Part shown: piece after piece, positions 7,484 to 10,123 of the stretch
How the letters are laid out: each line of letters starts with the position of its first letter
Position numbering within the stretch: the stretch's first letter is position 1
Assembly: GCA_011620465.1 (NCBI GenBank)
Contig: WOZC01000151.1
Coordinates: forward strand, 1 to 10,123
Length of the DNA stretch: 10,123 bases
Reading direction: 5' to 3'
Origin: Anaerolineaceae bacterium
GTDB lineage: Bacteria > Chloroflexota > Anaerolineae > Anaerolineales > Anaerolineaceae
Made by a program: the position numbers and the translations under genes
Notes under the pieces: model-generated
What the model saw: only the letters and a program-made list of their open reading frames with translations
Database searches by the model: none
Told to the model about the DNA's origin: nothing

Positions 7484-8267
7484 AGGTTTATATTCCAGCA
7501 AAAAGGGTGAACTTGATTCCAACCTGGACCTCACCCACCTGAGACCGTACGGCGACACGATGAACGATGGCAAAGTGCAGCTCTCTTTTACTCTGCCAGT
7601 TCCCGACAGTGAAGTTGCCGTTGAAGCTGCCAAGCAGCTGGCGATGAAGATGGGTATCGTGGAACCGATAATTACCCATCATGCACCACTTGATAAGGAC
7701 TTTAGCTTCTTTGTAGTATATGGTAGCTTGAGTTATTCGGTAGACTACACGCAAATACATGTAGATTCCGTGGATGTCAACATGATGACGATGGAAGAGA
7801 CTGACCTTTTCATTCAACAAAATTTCGGACGAAAAATCAAAGTGATTGGCGCGAGCACAGGGACTGACGCCCATACCGTTGGGATTGATGCCATTCTCAA
7901 CATGAAAGGCTATGCCGGGCACTATGGCTTGGAACGTTATAAGATGATCGAAGCACTTAACTTGGGCAGCCAGGTCACTAATGAGGACTTCATCCGTAAG
8001 GCGGTCGAATTTGACGCTGATGTAATGCTGGTATCCCAAACTGTGACACAGAAAAACGTTCATATCCAGAACCTGACAGAACTGGTCGAACTTCTGGAAG
8101 CGGAGCGCTTGCGAAAACGCTTCTTGCTCATTATTGGCGGACCAAGGATCAATCACGAACTTGCCAAAGAACTTGGATGTGACGCTGGATTTGGACCAGG
8201 TAAATATGCGGATGACGTCGCCAGCTTTATCTGTCAGGAATTGGCTGCTCGAAAACAGCAGAACTAA
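7476..8267 (+). CDS. kamE: Lysine 5,6-aminomutase, beta subunit
   Basis: KamE carries both cofactors of lysine 5,6-aminomutase: cobalamin in a Rossmann-like domain and PLP as a Schiff base. In the 263-residue protein the base-off B12 motif DxHxxG reads DAHTVG at 131-136, with H133 as the cobalt ligand. The PLP lysine is K144 in LNMKGYAGHYGLERY. Both positions equal those recalled for the Clostridium sticklandii beta subunit. An N-terminal domain of about 120 residues (dimerisation domain in the family) precedes the B12 domain, and a GGPRI turn (221-225) fits the cobalamin fold. It overlaps kamD by 8 bases and precedes atoD by 24. The related ornithine 4,5-aminomutase is excluded by separate alpha and beta genes and by context. 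Confidence 0.96.
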   Translation: MSKGLYSSKKGELDSNLDLTHLRPYGDTMNDGKVQLSFTLPVPDSEVAVEAAKQLAMKMGIVEPIITHHAPLDKDFSFFVVYGSLSYSVDYTQIHVDSVDVNMMTMEETDLFIQQNFGRKIKVIGASTGTDAHTVGIDAILNMKGYAGHYGLERYKMIEALNLGSQVTNEDFIRKAVEFDADVMLVSQTVTQKNVHIQNLTELVELLEAERLRKRFLLIIGGPRINHELAKELGCDAGFGPGKYADDVASFICQELAARKQQN

Positions 8268-8291
8268 CAAATAGCAAAAAAGGTAGGAATC

Positions 8292-8948
8292 ATGGACAAA
8301 TTGATTCGTTTGGAAGATGCAGTAAACCTTGTGAGCGATGGAGACACGGTCATGATCGGCGGCTTTCTGGCAGTCGGCACACCTGAAAGACTGATCGATG
8401 CTCTGATCGCGAAGGGTACCAAGGATTTGACCCTCATTTGCAACGACACAGGTTTTGTAGACCGTGGTGTCGGCAAGATGGTGGTTGCCAAAATGTTCAA
8501 GAAAATTTACGCCTCCCATGTGGGCACGAACAAGGAAACCGGTCGGCAAATGCTGGAAGGCGAGACCGAGGTGGTCCTCGTGCCTCAGGGCACGCTGATC
8601 GAACAGATCAGAGCTGGTGGTTTTGGGCTCGGCGGCGTCCTGACGAAGACCGGGTTGGGGACCGAAGTCGAAAAAGGCAAGCAGGTCGTGGAAATCGATG
8701 GTGAAAAATTTCTACTCGAAAAACCTATGCGTGCCAATGTAGCCCTGTTATTCGCGGAAAAGGCGGATGTAAGAGGCAACCTGACTTTCCATGGTGCGAC
8801 GCGCAATTTCAACACATACATGGGCGCAGCAGCAGACATCTCTATTGTGGAAGCTGGCAAGGTCGTGCAACTTGGTGAAATGTGCCCGGATGAGGTCGTT
8901 GTTCCTGGAGTTTTTGTGGATTTCGTTGTTGATGGAAGTGAGCTGTGA
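8292..8948 (+). CDS. atoD: Acetoacetate:butyrate/acetate CoA-transferase, alpha subunit
   Basis: This is subunit A of a class I 3-oxoacid CoA-transferase. With AtoA it probably moves CoA from butyryl-CoA to the acetoacetate released by Kce, giving acetoacetyl-CoA and butyrate. The 218-residue protein has the family features: an early GDTVMIGGF segment (17-25) followed by GTPERLIDAL, a glycine-rich AGGFGLGGVLTKTGLGT (about 107-123) and GATRNF (about 168-173). The family's usual RNFNP motif is NFNT here, a small difference. The ATG at 8292 follows the AGGTAGGA site at 8281-8288. It begins 24 bases after kamE and its stop overlaps the atoA start in TGATG. The exact acid partner (butyrate, acetate or another short acid) cannot be told from sequence. 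Confidence 0.93.
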   Translation: MDKLIRLEDAVNLVSDGDTVMIGGFLAVGTPERLIDALIAKGTKDLTLICNDTGFVDRGVGKMVVAKMFKKIYASHVGTNKETGRQMLEGETEVVLVPQGTLIEQIRAGGFGLGGVLTKTGLGTEVEKGKQVVEIDGEKFLLEKPMRANVALLFAEKADVRGNLTFHGATRNFNTYMGAAADISIVEAGKVVQLGEMCPDEVVVPGVFVDFVVDGSEL

Positions 8949-9604
8949 TGGATAAACAACAGACGCAAGAATTCATTGCTAGACGAGTGGCATTGGAACT
9001 GCAGGATGGGGACCTTGTCAATTTGGGAATCGGGCTGCCAACGCTGGTGGCAAACTATGTTCCAGAAGGCAGAGATGTTCTCTTCCAGTCAGAGAACGGC
9101 TTTATTGGTGTAGGTCCTGCGCCCACCGAAGAACAAATAGACCCTTGCATCGCTAATGCTGGTGCGATGCCGGTAACCATCGTACCTGGGGGAAGTTTCT
9201 TCGACAGCGCCGTGTCATTTGGTATCATCCGCGGCGGACATGTGGATGTGACTGTCCTGGGAGCTTTGCAGGTAGCTGAAAATGGCGATATTGCCAATTA
9301 CATGATCCCCGGCAAGATGGTGCCTGGCATGGGCGGCGCGATGGATTTGCTGAACGGCGCTAAAAAAGTGATTGTCGCCATGGAACACACCGCTAAGGGC
9401 AATCCCAAATTACTGAAACAATGTACCTTACCGCTCACCGCTGTGAATGCGGTCGATCTGATTATCACTGAAATGGGCGTGATTGAGGTCACTCCTGAGG
9501 GCTTTGTCTTGATTGAACAGAACCCGGATTACACCCTGGACGAAATCAAAGCCGCAACTGGCGCTCCACTGATCATAAGCGCTGCGTTGAAGCAGATGGC
9601 GTAG
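8948..9604 (+). CDS. atoA: Acetoacetate:butyrate/acetate CoA-transferase, beta subunit
   Basis: This is subunit B of the class I CoA-transferase and carries the catalytic glutamate that forms the enzyme-CoA thioester. In the 218-residue protein the family motif SENGFIGVGP lies at about 48-57, with the catalytic Glu at 49. An NLGIGLPTLVANY segment lies upstream (25-37), and GGHVDVTVLGALQVAENGDIANYMIPG follows mid-protein, as is usual. The ATG at 8948 overlaps the atoD stop by one base (TGATG); GTG at 8945 would add one residue. A weak GGAAGTG site lies at 8934-8940. The tight overlap implies coupled synthesis of both subunits. This is the last plus-strand gene of the cluster here, and a converging gene follows after 51 bases. 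Confidence 0.94.
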   Translation: MDKQQTQEFIARRVALELQDGDLVNLGIGLPTLVANYVPEGRDVLFQSENGFIGVGPAPTEEQIDPCIANAGAMPVTIVPGGSFFDSAVSFGIIRGGHVDVTVLGALQVAENGDIANYMIPGKMVPGMGGAMDLLNGAKKVIVAMEHTAKGNPKLLKQCTLPLTAVNAVDLIITEMGVIEVTPEGFVLIEQNPDYTLDEIKAATGAPLIISAALKQMA

Positions 9605-9655
9605 ATGAGGGTTTGGATAAAAATAAATTGCAGTCTGTAAGCCGCATCTTTTTAT
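9605..9655 (+). other. AT-rich gap between convergent genes
   Basis: This 51-base gap separates the stops of atoA and the opposing hbd-like gene. It is AT-rich. ATAAAAA (9617-9623) can pair with TTTTTAT (9649-9655), and a weak TTGCA/TGTAA stem lies between them. No GC-rich stem followed by a T-run is present. It may terminate transcription from both sides, but the evidence is weak. Confidence 0.3.
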
Positions 9656-10123
9656 TTAGTAGGTATAAAAACCCTCGCCAGTCTTGCGGCCGAGCTTACC
9701 ACCCCGGACCATCTTGCGTAAAAGCGGGTGAGGGCGATATTTGCTGTCGCCGGTCTCGTCGTAGAGAACTTCCATGATCGCCAGGCAGACATCCAGGCCA
9801 ATAAGGTCGCCTAATTCCAGGGGACCCATGGGATGGTTGGCACCCAGTTTCATGGCGGTGTCAATGCCCTCGACACTGGCAACACCATCCGCAAAGATTC
9901 CAACGGCTTCGTTGATCATTGGGACCAGGATGCGATTGACCACAAAGCCAGCTGATTCTTTGACCTCTACCGGCGTTTTGCCCAATTCGCTTGCGATTGT
10001 TTTCACGTTCTCGACCACCTCAGGTGGTGTCGAAAGACCAGGTATTACTTCCACCAATTTCATGACGTGGACAGGATTGAAAAAGTGCATCCCGACCAGG
10101 GGATGATTCAAGCCTCGAGCAAT
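9656..10123 (-). CDS. hbd: 3-hydroxyacyl-CoA (3-hydroxybutyryl-CoA) dehydrogenase, C-terminal part (5' partial)
   Basis: This enzyme interconverts (S)-3-hydroxybutyryl-CoA and acetoacetyl-CoA with NAD(H). About 155 codons are visible, covering roughly the C-terminal half of a usual 280-residue protein. The frame stays open to the right edge (IARG precedes the TTG at 10111), so that TTG is not the true start and the Rossmann NAD domain is mostly outside the window. The catalytic set is complete: the His of GMHFFNP, a Glu 12 residues later in KLVEV, and the Asn of GFVVNRI 38 residues after that, matching the H158/E170/N208 spacing recalled from human HAD. The C-terminus GRKTGEGFYTY is typical. 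It converges on the lysine operon. Its likely substrate is a C4 acyl-CoA, but a broader acyl range is possible. Confidence 0.93.
   Translation of the reverse strand: MARGLNHPLVGMHFFNPVHVMKLVEVIPGLSTPPEVVENVKTIASELGKTPVEVKESAGFVVNRILVPMINEAVGIFADGVASVEGIDTAMKLGANHPMGPLELGDLIGLDVCLAIMEVLYDETGDSKYRPHPLLRKMVRGGKLGRKTGEGFYTY

Noticed and set aside
7488..8549. Long open frame of 353 codons on the minus strand opposite kamE and atoD
   Set aside because: It is antisense to two well-supported genes and crosses their junction, and its translation resembles no family I know.

Overview
The window holds almost a complete operon for anaerobic fermentation of L-lysine to acetate and butyrate. Nine genes lie on the plus strand in the order kce, kdd, kamA, kamB, kamC, kamD, kamE, atoD, atoA. 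A convergent 3-hydroxyacyl-CoA dehydrogenase gene (hbd-like) lies on the minus strand and runs off the right edge; kce is cut at the left edge. No mobile element, CRISPR array, tRNA or rRNA was seen, and no gap between genes reaches 300 bases.

The pathway reads as follows. KamA (radical SAM/PLP/zinc lysine 2,3-aminomutase) makes beta-lysine. KamDE (B12/PLP lysine 5,6-aminomutase) makes 3,5-diaminohexanoate. Kdd oxidises this to 3-keto-5-aminohexanoate. Kce exchanges the keto fragment with acetyl-CoA, giving acetoacetate and 3-aminobutyryl-CoA. AtoDA is the CoA-transferase that activates acetoacetate. KamB (P-loop protein) and KamC (MutS-like ATPase) probably maintain or reactivate the B12 mutase. 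The deaminase for 3-aminobutyryl-CoA (Kal) is not in the window and is expected nearby or elsewhere.

Layout: 1-812 kce (5' end missing); 840-1877 kdd; 1878-1937 short gap with a terminator- or attenuator-like hairpin; 1938-3221 kamA; about 3245-4318 kamB; 4326-5888 kamC; 5870-7483 kamD; 7476-8267 kamE; 8292-8948 atoD; 8948-9604 atoA; 9605-9655 AT-rich convergent gap; 9656-10123 hbd-like gene on the minus strand. The genes are tightly packed: kamC/kamD, kamD/kamE and atoD/atoA overlap, so they are probably co-transcribed and translationally coupled.

The organism is an anaerobic amino-acid-fermenting bacterium of intermediate G+C (about half by eye), not a low-GC Clostridium or Fusobacterium. 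Chloroflexota (Anaerolineae), Cloacimonadota or similar digester and sediment lineages are plausible, but the sequence alone does not settle this. The enzymes belong to known families. The less understood parts are KamB/KamC, the kamB start region, the kdd-kamA hairpin and the metabolic meaning of the convergent dehydrogenase.
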